A stretch of 25,858 nt of DNA from positions 1-25,858 of the IMG/VR virus record IMGVR_UViG_3300006735_000210, one strand, 5' to 3'. Both the position numbers and the translations under genes were made by a program. The DNA comes from a virus. The notes beneath the pieces are model-generated. The model saw only the letters and a program-made list of their open reading frames with translations, did no database searches and was not told the origin of the DNA. Positions 8,561 through 15,081 of the stretch are shown here, piece after piece (the first letter of the stretch is position 1; each line of letters starts with the position of its first letter).

Positions 8561-9529
8561 TTAGCTAGCAGGAACTACCAGAGTCAGACCAGACGCTGGA
8601 CGAAGTACAGCTACTCCGTACAAGGTGTCTGAAGTAAACAAGTTAGAGAGGAACTCTTGCTTGTACTGAGTCTGTGAACGTACACCCATTTGCTCTGCCA
8701 TGACGATAGCATCACTATGCATCAACAAGCAGCCCAAAGAGTCTACTGTGCTATTAGAGTTAGCACTAGCGGTTTCAACAACAGGACAGTTAGTGCTGAC
8801 AAAAACATCAATACCGTACAGTTGACCAATCTGGCCGTTTGTAACTTGACCGTTGTTTACGAAGTCAGAACTAACATAGCGATCAATACCCATAATGGTG
8901 TTGCGAACAACAGGTGGGATAATGAAGCTACGTCCGTCCATAGGAACGTCAGCATCGTCTAGCTTCTGAATGATACCACGGAATGCTGCATCAGTAAATA
9001 CGTCAGCAGAAACTACGGTGTCAACAGCGTAGGCAGAAAGACCATTAGAAGCGTCTACAAAGAAAGTACCTCCGTTGTTTGCGTAGGTCGTAGACGTTGT
9101 ACCAGACGCACCCAAGCCAGTAGCCAACGAGTGGAGGTCGGTGTCAACTTGCTTAGCCAGCGCATAACCAGCATCTTCAGTATAGAACTGACGCAAAGAA
9201 GACAAGGCTTGTACATCCGTAATATCCTCAATCAAGCGTGAGTATTCAAAGTGCTTGTTGATGGATACTTGCACTTCGCTTTCCGTAGCGTTCTGCACCG
9301 TTACAGCAGTATTTTCTGCTTTAGCGTGTGCATCGCCACGTACAGGCTTAGGTACATGGATCGTATCACCTTTCTTGCCAGCCATTGACATCTTTTTGAC
9401 AAGGTTTGCCAAGACAAGGTTTTTCTGGTAAGCGGCGATAATTTCGTCACTCCAGATTTCCGGGATGAAGGTTGCTGCGCTAGTATTGTCAACAAACCCT
9501 CCAGTTGCGGGATATGTAGAATCAGTCAT
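8561..9529 (-). CDS. Major capsid protein
   Basis: 322 aa. The N-terminus (DNTSAATFIPEIWSDEIIAA, then QKNLVLANLVKKMSMAGKKG) followed by DTIHVPKPVRG and the 'HFEYSRLIEDITDVQALSSL' block is the style of HK97-fold major capsid proteins common in marine podoviruses and cyanophages. Later parts (DDADVPMDGRSFIIPPVVRN; GIDVFVSTNCPVV) are typical of the A-domain and the end of this family. The gene directly follows the scaffold gene, has a strong GAGGAG ribosome-binding site 8-9 bases before ATG, and is followed by a terminator-like hairpin; all fit a highly expressed shell protein. No protease gene is seen nearby, so head maturation may not need one. Confidence 0.92.
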   Translation of the reverse strand: MTDSTYPATGGFVDNTSAATFIPEIWSDEIIAAYQKNLVLANLVKKMSMAGKKGDTIHVPKPVRGDAHAKAENTAVTVQNATESEVQVSINKHFEYSRLIEDITDVQALSSLRQFYTEDAGYALAKQVDTDLHSLATGLGASGTTSTTYANNGGTFFVDASNGLSAYAVDTVVSADVFTDAAFRGIIQKLDDADVPMDGRSFIIPPVVRNTIMGIDRYVSSDFVNNGQVTNGQIGQLYGIDVFVSTNCPVVETASANSNSTVDSLGCLLMHSDAIVMAEQMGVRSQTQYKQEFLSNLFTSDTLYGVAVLRPASGLTLVVPAS

Positions 9530-9549
9530 TTAATATCTCCTCAGATATA

Positions 9550-10332
9550 CTATTTGACCCTCTTTTCAGCATACGCTCTCATTATTTCATCTTGGAGAGC
9601 AGTATACCTATGAGGATCGTCTTTCATAAGTTTAATAATGTCTGCGCGTCTATAGATTTTCTTAGGGCTTGATTCAGAGCTACCACTGGCATTGCCTGTA
9701 CTAGCTGTACGTACTGCTTGCTTACGGCTCTGCTTTTCAGCATTAGCAGCTTGACCAATCATTTGTTGACGTTCTTTCCAAAGATTGAAAAGTTCATCAG
9801 CAGCTTCGTAGTCGTACTGTTTATCCGCTGCTACAAACAGCTTTGTCCTAATCTTAGATGCTTCAATCCACTCTGCAAATTTAGTATCCTTTAAGATACT
9901 TTCCATGTCAGGGTGATTAGTCTTCAGTGCAGATAATGCAGTTTGCATCTTGTACTGTTGGCTAACTGATTCAGCTTCCTTAATTTTAGGATGGTTCTGA
10001 ATAGCCTGTGCTACTGCCTTCTCAGGATCAGTAAAGAAATCTACTTCTTCGACTTGTTCTTGTTGTTGTTGGGGTTCCGTTGTGAGTTGTGTTTGGATGT
10101 AGTTGTCAACAACCTTACGTAGCTCACCTACCTCAGAACTTTGTCGCCCCAATAGCTTTTCAGCTTCTTGGTGCATCTGTACAAGTTCCTGTGCAGACTT
10201 GCCTTGGTATTTGTCAGGAATCTCAGGTTCACTAGGAGTTACCTGTTCTTCCACTTCCGGTTGCTCTTGTTGTTCAGCAAATACGTCTTCAGTAGACGCT
10301 TGCTCATCTTCACGCTCAATTATTTTAGCCAT
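9550..10332 (-). CDS. Head scaffolding protein
   Basis: 260 aa, very acidic and Gln/Glu-rich in the first half (AEQQEQPEVEEQVTPSEPEI), followed by helices with EKLLGRQSSEVGELRKVVDN and a basic C-terminus (KKIYRRADIIKLM; RAYAEKRVK). An acidic, helical protein with a basic end, encoded immediately upstream of the capsid gene, is the classical scaffold layout; the basic tail would bind the capsid protein during procapsid assembly. The segment PDKYQGKSAQELVQMHQEAE is a block I recall from scaffolds of marine podoviruses. No catalytic motif is visible, so it is not a protease-scaffold fusion. GGAG lies 7-8 bases before the ATG. Confidence 0.83.
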   Translation of the reverse strand: MAKIIEREDEQASTEDVFAEQQEQPEVEEQVTPSEPEIPDKYQGKSAQELVQMHQEAEKLLGRQSSEVGELRKVVDNYIQTQLTTEPQQQQEQVEEVDFFTDPEKAVAQAIQNHPKIKEAESVSQQYKMQTALSALKTNHPDMESILKDTKFAEWIEASKIRTKLFVAADKQYDYEAADELFNLWKERQQMIGQAANAEKQSRKQAVRTASTGNASGSSESSPKKIYRRADIIKLMKDDPHRYTALQDEIMRAYAEKRVK

Positions 10333-10367
10333 TATTAAACTCCGTACCTTAGTATTATGGAGAGATT

Positions 10368-10391
10368 AAAAAAGAGTTCTAGCTACGAACT
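10368..10391 (-). terminator. Weak hairpin with T-run between zinc-ribbon and scaffold genes
   Basis: On the minus strand AGTTC (10391-10387), a 7-base loop containing the zinc-ribbon stop codon, GAACT (10379-10375), then C and a run of six T. The 5-bp stem is weak, so it may attenuate rather than end transcription from the promoter at 10911-10939. Confidence 0.35.
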
Positions 10392-10613
10392 TTGCTTTTT
10401 TTCGTATTGGATGTGACTCTGCCTAGCCTTTGCCCAACGCTTAGTAGCGTCAGGGAAGTCTCCGCTTATTGGGTCAAGAGAAGACCTGATAGGTGAGATA
10501 ATCCTCTTAGCACTGTACCCGCACTTTTCGCACCTAACTGTGCGTTTATCTTCAGGTACTAGCGCCTCAAATACATGCCCATCTAAACACTTAAAATCAT
10601 ACAGCTTGAACAT
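10383..10613 (-). CDS. Small zinc-ribbon protein (FmdB-like)
   Basis: 76 aa. Starts MFKLYDFKCLDGHVFEALVP and continues TVRCEKCGYSAKRII, which follows the FmdB-type zinc-ribbon plan (xYDFxC..., then CxxCG). The first knuckle is degenerate: KCLDGH has one Cys plus a His rather than CxxC, so metal binding would use Cys-His-Cys-Cys or be lost. The C-terminus is basic and helical. Small zinc ribbons of this type are frequent next to scaffold and capsid genes in marine podoviruses; their role is unknown. It overlaps the end of the preceding 91-aa gene by 17 bases. Confidence 0.72.
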   Translation of the reverse strand: MFKLYDFKCLDGHVFEALVPEDKRTVRCEKCGYSAKRIISPIRSSLDPISGDFPDATKRWAKARQSHIQYEKKQSS

Positions 10614-10872
10614 TGTCTTCTAAGTCAAGTTCTTCCTGTGTTTCTTCCAAAGCGTCTTTTTCAGCATTGTTAATTTGAGTTTCTAAGTTAAACAGAGTAG
10701 CAAGTATTGCAAGTTGTCCTTTACGGAAGTGCAAGTTGTCGTTATCTGTTGTTAGTTCAACTGAGTTTATTTGCGCTACGTTTTGACCTAGATCTTTCAT
10801 TAGTTGTTTCCAACCTTCTGAACGAAACATCTCAAAGTAATTAGCAAAGTAAACTTCTAGTTCCTTAGTCAT
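10597..10872 (-). CDS. Hypothetical protein, first gene of the capsid operon
   Basis: 91 aa. Starts MTKELEVYFANYFEMFRSEG, then helical QLMKDLGQNVAQINSVELTT and an acidic C-terminus (EETQEELDLEDNVQAV). No signal peptide or membrane segment and no motif I recognise. It is the first gene after the promoter at 10911-10939 and has AAGGGA about 10 bases before ATG. The position, directly before the zinc-ribbon, scaffold and capsid genes, suggests a role in head assembly, but this is only context. Confidence 0.75.
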   Translation of the reverse strand: MTKELEVYFANYFEMFRSEGWKQLMKDLGQNVAQINSVELTTDNDNLHFRKGQLAILATLFNLETQINNAEKDALEETQEELDLEDNVQAV

Positions 10873-10910
10873 CTTATGTATTCCCTTAATTTAGTTAAGA
10901 TACAGTTTAG

Positions 10911-10939
10911 ATTATATCATACTTTTGACAAAAAGTCAA
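10911..10939 (-). promoter_or_regulatory. Sigma70-type promoter for the capsid/tail genes
   Basis: On the minus strand TTGACT (10939-10934), exactly 17 bases, then TATAAT (10916-10911), with TG one base before the -10 (extended -10, TGATATAAT). The -35 is part of an inverted repeat TTGAC-TTTTT-GTCAA. It starts only 7 bases after the stop of the previous small gene and 38 bases before the ATG of the 91-aa gene. Confidence 0.88.
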
Positions 10940-10946
10940 GTGTTTT

Positions 10947-11057
10947 TTAATACATTTTTCTACCAGTGGTTTTACGCATTGGTTTCTTTTTCATGGCCTT
11001 CTTTTTCTTTGCAGGTCTACCAACTTGTTTTCCGTAAGTTCCTTTTCCCATTGGCAT
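10947..11057 (-). CDS. Very small basic protein (36 aa)
   Basis: Sequence begins MPMGKGTYGKQVGRPAKKKK and is Lys-rich throughout, ending TTGRKMY. I recall peptides of the form MPMGKGTYG.KVGRP.KK from many marine phages, though not their function. AGGAAG lies 6-7 bases before the ATG, and the preceding gene stops one base upstream (TGATATG). The GRP core could act as an AT-hook-like minor groove contact. Short length and basic charge suggest nucleic-acid binding, perhaps packaged with DNA, but this is inference. Confidence 0.72.
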   Translation of the reverse strand: MPMGKGTYGKQVGRPAKKKKAMKKKPMRKTTGRKMY

Positions 11058-11058
11058 A

Positions 11059-11307
11059 TCAGTCTTCCTCTTTTTTTGGTGGATCTCTAAGTAACAGTTT
11101 AGTACCTACGTCAGCCACAGGCACTACTCTGGGTTCACAATACGCATCAAAATGTCTAGTCTTAGGCATAACGATAGCGTGTTGCCCTACGTCCTGATGA
11201 ACTAAGGCTGTTTTATATTCAAGGCAGGAAGTCAACTCTCTAAACGCTAACTCCATTGTAGGCACATTCTTTTCAAGAATTACCAACATAAAAATTAACA
11301 TGGTCAT
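11059..11307 (-). CDS. Hypothetical protein with hydrophobic N-terminus
   Basis: 82 aa. Starts MTMLIFMLVILEKNVPTMEL, a short hydrophobic run, then a soluble-looking part (GQHAIVMPKTRHFDAYCEPR) and a charged end (PPKKEED). The start overlaps the stop of the preceding gene as ATGA, and the next small gene starts one base after its stop, which supports the frame. The hydrophobic start is short for a membrane anchor. No family is recognised. Confidence 0.62.
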   Translation of the reverse strand: MTMLIFMLVILEKNVPTMELAFRELTSCLEYKTALVHQDVGQHAIVMPKTRHFDAYCEPRVVPVADVGTKLLLRDPPKKEED

Positions 11308-11537
11308 GCTTTAAGATCTACCGTGTACTTGTCTTGGTTAAAGACTTTTAAGATAGTGACCATTAGTTGTCCGTTTTTGTACTCATAGTAAAACTGTTCA
11401 AGATAAGTTATGGCCTGTACAGCGCCTTTAACTGCGTATGTTTTTTGTTTTATAGAGTAAGAATCTTTAACTCTGTCAGTTACTATAAACTCGTGTGCGT
11501 TAACACTATTGGGAAAAGGAGCAGCTACAGCTTCCAC
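11304..11537 (-). CDS. Hypothetical protein, GTG start
   Basis: 77 aa, starting at a GTG that overlaps the upstream stop (TAGTG) with AGAAGG five bases before it. It reads VEAVAAPFPNSVNAHEFIVT with later TYAVKGAVQAITYLEQFYYE and YKNGQLMVTILKVF. A compact alpha/beta look without motif, signal or membrane segment. Coupled on both sides (TAGTG and ATGA). Function unknown; its place among small genes between portal and capsid genes is typical of minor head genes or of small accessory genes. Confidence 0.66.
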   Translation of the reverse strand: MEAVAAPFPNSVNAHEFIVTDRVKDSYSIKQKTYAVKGAVQAITYLEQFYYEYKNGQLMVTILKVFNQDKYTVDLKA

Positions 11538-11776
11538 TATAGCCTTCTTTTCTGTTTAACAACCTGTGTTTTTACAGCAGTAGGTGCCTGTAGCTCCCAT
11601 GTTAACAAGAACAGCTTTGTGTCCCATGCGGTTCCAAGGACTCTTGGCGCTTGGTTCCGCACGTACACCACTGCTCCGTATCCGCACTTTTCGTGGTTGT
11701 ATTGCAGCCACATTTGCGCAACCCTGTGTCGCTTAGATGGTGGTTGCACGAAGCGTAACATCCTGTATTCTCGCAT
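11537..11776 (-). CDS. Hypothetical protein, start uncertain
   Basis: 79 aa from the ATG at 11776 (MREYRMLRFVQPPSKRHRVA); an in-frame TTG at 11788 and ATG at 11761 are alternatives, none with a clear ribosome-binding site. The middle reads WLQYNHEKCGYGAVVYVRNQ and then GTAWDTKLFLLTWELQAP, a plausible folded domain, and the end is basic. The stop is shared with the GTG start of the next gene (TAGTG), which favours this frame. A competing frame with a better-placed ATG (11808) exists on the same strand; see the findings. Function unknown. Confidence 0.55.
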   Translation of the reverse strand: MREYRMLRFVQPPSKRHRVAQMWLQYNHEKCGYGAVVYVRNQAPRVLGTAWDTKLFLLTWELQAPTAVKTQVVKQKRRL

Positions 11777-11811
11777 GTCGCAGAACAAGTTTGGGCGTTC
11801 TGGGTCATACT

Positions 11812-12111
11812 CTATTTGGACAGGAGGGCTTGAACCAATGCGGCGATTTGTTCGTTCGTTTTCTCTTGAATTTTCTCCTGTCGCTCCAAGCTGGAAACGA
11901 TGGCCTCCACTTTGGCGCTCGTCACTGCCTGTGCTTGACCATTCGCTTGAGCCTTTTTTGCAGTCTCCTCCGCTATCTGAGCTATACGCTCACGATCTTC
12001 TGCTGCGTGTGCAGTATTAGCTTGCAGTACACCCCAAGCGACTGCTAGGCTTACAGCGGCGGCAGCAATAGGTAACGCCCATTGTGGTATTTTAATAGAG
12101 TTTTCAGACAT
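11812..12111 (-). CDS. Single-pass membrane protein with coiled coil
   Basis: 99 aa. A short N-terminus, one clear membrane segment at about residues 11-29 (WALPIAAAAVSLAVAWGVL), then a charged helical domain (AEDRERIAQIAEETAKKAQA; SSLERQEKIQEKTNEQIAAL) with coiled-coil character to the end. An N-terminal anchor with a long coiled coil outside the inner membrane is the plan of Rz-type inner-membrane spanins, but no lipoprotein partner is found beside it, so this remains a guess. It could also be a minor virion or membrane-fusion factor. Confidence 0.7.
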   Translation of the reverse strand: MSENSIKIPQWALPIAAAAVSLAVAWGVLQANTAHAAEDRERIAQIAEETAKKAQANGQAQAVTSAKVEAIVSSLERQEKIQEKTNEQIAALVQALLSK

Positions 12112-12123
12112 TGGTTTTCCTTA

Positions 12124-12345
12124 TTATACTGCCCGTAACGTAGCGGACTTTTTGTTTACTATTTTATTACTAGCTTCCAAAACAAAATTAGAATGGTTTT
12201 TAATCATACGCAACACCTCCATCTGAATGTCAAGGTCTTGCGCTTCAATCAAAGAACCTCCAAGGTACGAAATTGTCTCTGCATTTAACCTTAGAGTGCT
12301 TATTTCAGGATTTTCAATCACAGGTACAAGTTCAGCATCTATCAT
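12124..12345 (-). CDS. Hypothetical protein (73 aa)
   Basis: Reads MIDAELVPVIENPEISTLRL, then ISYLGGSLIEAQDLDIQMEV and a basic end (NKIVNKKSATLRAV). Soluble and mostly helical, no known motif. It lies 9 bases after the basic 85-aa gene and 12 bases before the membrane/coiled-coil gene, in line with one transcript. Function unknown. Confidence 0.68.
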   Translation of the reverse strand: MIDAELVPVIENPEISTLRLNAETISYLGGSLIEAQDLDIQMEVLRMIKNHSNFVLEASNKIVNKKSATLRAV

Positions 12346-12354
12346 GGTTAGTCC

Positions 12355-12612
12355 TTATTTTTTTCGTGACTTAGCTCCTACACACTTCCAACGCTTTCTT
12401 GATAAATTGTTTGGAGTGTTAGGGTCATTTTGTTTTTTCTTAGGAAGTCTTTTTTTAATACCTAAACTTCTAGCGCAGTAGCTGTCGCCTTTGCTGGTTC
12501 CCGGCTTGACTCTAGGGCCACCGCCTTTTGCTGATCCAGCTTGCCCATAAGATACTCTTTTGCCGCTAGAGGTTACTTTTACCTTTGCTTTTCCTTTCCT
12601 TGGTTTTGCCAT
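12355..12612 (-). CDS. Small very basic conserved phage protein
   Basis: 85 aa from the ATG at 12612, which shares a base with the upstream stop (TGATG); a TTG one codon earlier is less likely. Rich in Lys, Arg and Gly: AKPRKGKAKVKVTSSGKRVS, then PRVKPGTSKGDSYCARSLGI and PNTPNNLSRKRWKCVGAKSR. The 'KPGTSKGD.YC.RS.GI' plus 'P.(S/T)PNNLSRKRWKC' pair is a pattern I recall from uncharacterised proteins of marine phages. The two Cys could bind metal or form a disulfide. Charge suggests nucleic-acid binding. Confidence 0.76.
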   Translation of the reverse strand: MAKPRKGKAKVKVTSSGKRVSYGQAGSAKGGGPRVKPGTSKGDSYCARSLGIKKRLPKKKQNDPNTPNNLSRKRWKCVGAKSRKK

Positions 12613-12764
12613 CAAGCAGCCTCTTGTTGTTTAGTCTTGCGCGTCTGCGCTGGCCTTTTCGCTTCATTCTTAGATTCTAGTTCCTTAATCTTGTTTTCAA
12701 GTTCTTCAAACTTGGCGTTGATTTGGTCTAATGCGCTTTGAAACTGTACTGAAGTTACTACCAT
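12612..12764 (-). CDS. Small coiled-coil protein (50 aa)
   Basis: Reads MVVTSVQFQSALDQINAKFE, then heptads ELENKIKELESKNEAKR and a basic tail (TRKTKQQEAA). A strong AAGGA lies 7 bases before the ATG, which starts one base after the portal stop (TAACATG); the stop shares a base with the next ATG. A short coiled coil with a basic tail could be an accessory head or scaffold peptide; no function is known. Confidence 0.75.
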   Translation of the reverse strand: MVVTSVQFQSALDQINAKFEELENKIKELESKNEAKRPAQTRKTKQQEAA

Positions 12765-12765
12765 G

Positions 12766-14769
12766 TTACTGTCCTTGTCCTACTGGGGGTTTGTTTTGCT
12801 GTACAAGTTTGAGATCAATCTCTTTCTCTTTCAGCATAGTTTGTGCCATCTTCAACCTACGGTCAAACTCCTTATCGTCTTGGTCACCTGCCTGTAAGTT
12901 GGTTGTGATAGCCTTGATCCTATCAATCTCTAGCTCCTGTGGTGCCAACTGAGTCTCTACGGCCATCTTCTGCGCCCTAGCTTGTGATTCAGTGGCTTGT
13001 CCATTCAACGCTGCTGTCTGTGACTGCTGGAACTGTAATTGTGCCTGTTGTGCAGCCTGTGCCAACTGTTGTTGCTCTGGAGTAGGTTGTGATTGCTGTG
13101 CTGCTTCCTGTAGTCTAGCAGTAAGGTCTTCACGGTTTGATAGGTTCATGTTGTCAATGATGGACTCTATTAACGTGTTGTACAGAGGTGAGTCCTGTGA
13201 CATTGTTTGCAGAAGTTGGACAAGCTGAGTTACTTCGTACTCACGAGCTATAATGCCCAGTGTAGACGTAGCGTCAAACTTGTAGTCAGCTACGGGATAG
13301 TTTTCAGGATCAAACTGCATGTAACGGTAGGCAGCTTTCTTTACAAACGGTATGAGGAAACAGTCTTGGAAGTTTATTAGTGTGCGTTTGTGACGCTTAA
13401 TAATAGCACCAAGAGACATGCTAATTCCAGCAGCGGTAGCTTCTCCATTGATACTTCCCGGAATGCCAGCAGAGTCAATCGCTCCTGTAGACATCTGTAC
13501 CATTCTTTGTAACGCATTTGCTTGCTCAAAAGTTATTTGGCTTACCTGACCAAAGTTAAAGGGTTGTAGGACTTGCCTTGGGTCACCGTTGGTTAAAACA
13601 ATCTTGCCGGGACGTACCTCTGGCCTAGACCCTCTAGGAAGCCGTGTAGCGTCCATAGCAAGCATTGGGTGTACAGTAAGGGATAACGCATCAATACGTG
13701 CGCGTAGCTCTGTATCAAGCGCCTTTTGGCTATTATAGCCTTTCTCACAAACACCTCTACCCCAGAACCTTCCCGGCACAACATCCCAAGGGAATGCTAC
13801 GATAGGGCGGTCACTCATCATGTAGGGGCTTTCTTCAGCCTTCAGGAGTATGCCACCGTTAGCAATGACAATGATTGCTTCCACGTAGAAACTTTCAGTT
13901 GTTTCGTCATCGTCGTCTTCTACAAGTGTTTCTATCTCAGCTATGTCCTCATCGTCAGCCATCATAAGTTCTTTTTCAGACTTAGTTAGCAGGTGTCGAG
14001 GTACTTTACCGTAGTATTTTGTTAAACGTACTTTATCGTCATCAAAGCTGGATAGCTCTTGGTCAGGCTCTAGTTCGTAGTCTCTTGGAGCGTTACCAAC
14101 GTACACATCAGCGTACACTCCAGACTCCTGTAGTTCCTCCACAAGATGTCGTGACACAAACTCATCTACAGCAACTCCAAGCGCATTGTCTACGTTTGTA
14201 GCTACAGGGTCAATGAGAAAGTTTTGAGGAAGGATGGGTCGCAGTTTGACCATTGTGCGGTCAGTCACATTAACACCCACTGCTGTCAACTCACCACCCA
14301 TGATAGGCTGAGTGGCGGGAGCCATCTCTTTAACTTCCTCAAGCACTACCTCACCAATCCCCGTACCAAAAACGGCTGAGTTGATGAGGCACTCTCCTAC
14401 TGCCTGACGTAGCTTTGATTTCTCTAGGTCAGCGTGGAGTTTGGTTCGCAGGTACACAATGTCCTGAGATTCTTGATCGTCCATATCGTCAGTAATACTA
14501 AAGTATTTGCCGCGACCAAACGTAGCTTCCTCAATCTCCGCTACACTGGACTCTACAGCTTGCTGCAATGCAGGGCTGATTATTCTACTTCTTTCGCTCT
14601 TTCTGTCTGAGTCTTGTGCTGCCCAGATACCTCTCCAGAGCCTGTAGTATTCTTCGTTACGCTCTGCGTAGTTTGATTCGTAGTGGTCACGCCAAGTATT
14701 GCACTTGTCTATGACCCAATCTTCAATATGTTGCTCAGTGGCAAGGGTGTCGTTGTCACCGTACTCCAT
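12766..14769 (-). CDS. Portal protein
   Basis: 667 aa. The N-terminal part (WRDHYESNYAERNEEYYRLW; SRIISPALQQAVESSVAEIE) and later VGECLINSAVFGTGIGEVVL and AFPWDVVPGRFWGRGVCEKG match the podovirus/P22-type portal plan: helical wing, beta-rich clip side and a core that ends in a long helix. The C-terminus, about residues 550-667, is Gln/Ala-rich and helical (PTPEQQQLAQAAQQAQLQFQ), as in portals with a barrel or crown. Dodecameric ring at one vertex that passes DNA during packaging and ejection is the known family role. It follows the terminase gene with two tiny basic genes in between, and its ATG overlaps the stop before it (TAATG). Confidence 0.92.
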   Translation of the reverse strand: MEYGDNDTLATEQHIEDWVIDKCNTWRDHYESNYAERNEEYYRLWRGIWAAQDSDRKSERSRIISPALQQAVESSVAEIEEATFGRGKYFSITDDMDDQESQDIVYLRTKLHADLEKSKLRQAVGECLINSAVFGTGIGEVVLEEVKEMAPATQPIMGGELTAVGVNVTDRTMVKLRPILPQNFLIDPVATNVDNALGVAVDEFVSRHLVEELQESGVYADVYVGNAPRDYELEPDQELSSFDDDKVRLTKYYGKVPRHLLTKSEKELMMADDEDIAEIETLVEDDDDETTESFYVEAIIVIANGGILLKAEESPYMMSDRPIVAFPWDVVPGRFWGRGVCEKGYNSQKALDTELRARIDALSLTVHPMLAMDATRLPRGSRPEVRPGKIVLTNGDPRQVLQPFNFGQVSQITFEQANALQRMVQMSTGAIDSAGIPGSINGEATAAGISMSLGAIIKRHKRTLINFQDCFLIPFVKKAAYRYMQFDPENYPVADYKFDATSTLGIIAREYEVTQLVQLLQTMSQDSPLYNTLIESIIDNMNLSNREDLTARLQEAAQQSQPTPEQQQLAQAAQQAQLQFQQSQTAALNGQATESQARAQKMAVETQLAPQELEIDRIKAITTNLQAGDQDDKEFDRRLKMAQTMLKEKEIDLKLVQQNKPPVGQGQ

Positions 14770-14927
14770 TACTTTTTCCTTGGCTTTTTAGCTGTTTTAG
14801 CTGCTTGCTTAAAGGCTTTTGCGGTTGGAGCGCCTTTGGCTCCTACCTTACGCATTTTTTCTCCAGACCCAGCAGCAATACGCTTGCGTTTGGCTTGAAT
14901 GTTAGAATACAGTCCTTGTTTAGCCAT
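14769..14927 (-). CDS. Small basic protein (52 aa) before the portal gene
   Basis: Reads MAKQGLYSNIQAKRKRIAAG, then SGEKMRKVGAKGAPTAKAFK and a Lys-rich end. Peptides of the form 'QGLY.NI.AKR..IAAG...MRK.G.KGAPT..AF' are frequent in phages with this kind of head module; the function is not known to me. Overlaps the portal start as TAATG; its own ATG is one base after the previous stop (TAACATG). Likely nucleic-acid binding by charge. Confidence 0.78.
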   Translation of the reverse strand: MAKQGLYSNIQAKRKRIAAGSGEKMRKVGAKGAPTAKAFKQAAKTAKKPRKK

Positions 14928-14928
14928 G

Positions 14929-15081
14929 TTACTTCCCTACCTTCTTTTGTGCTGTTTTGTGTGCTTGAGTAAAAGATTTACCAGCCCTCATAGCTTTACG
15001 CATCTCAGTCATGTGCTTTGCACTATGGTGTACTGAGTGTTTTTTCAACGTAGCTTGTTGTCTCTTAGTAAGTGCAGCCAT
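14929..15081 (-). CDS. Small basic protein (50 aa) after the large terminase gene
   Basis: Reads MAALTKRQQATLKKHSVHHS, then AKHMTEMRKAMRAGKSFTQA and HKTAQKKVGK. The pattern 'LTKRQ..TLK.HS.HH..KHM.EMR..M..G..F..AHK.A...VGK' is one I recall as recurrent next to terminase and portal genes in phages. ATG overlaps the terminase stop (TAATG), and AAGAAGGTAGGG near its end supplies a ribosome-binding site for the next gene. His- and Lys-rich; function unknown. Confidence 0.78.
   Translation of the reverse strand: MAALTKRQQATLKKHSVHHSAKHMTEMRKAMRAGKSFTQAHKTAQKKVGK

Noticed and set aside
11367-12048. Plus-strand frames of 217 and 103 codons
   Set aside because: Opposite to a run of tightly overlapping minus-strand genes; composition is rich in Cys, Phe, Ser and Tyr as expected for antisense frames.
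11602-12111. Rz/Rz1-type nested spanin pair
   Set aside because: The 99-aa protein could be an inner spanin, but the following frames have neither a hydrophobic signal nor a lipobox, so no outer partner is supported.
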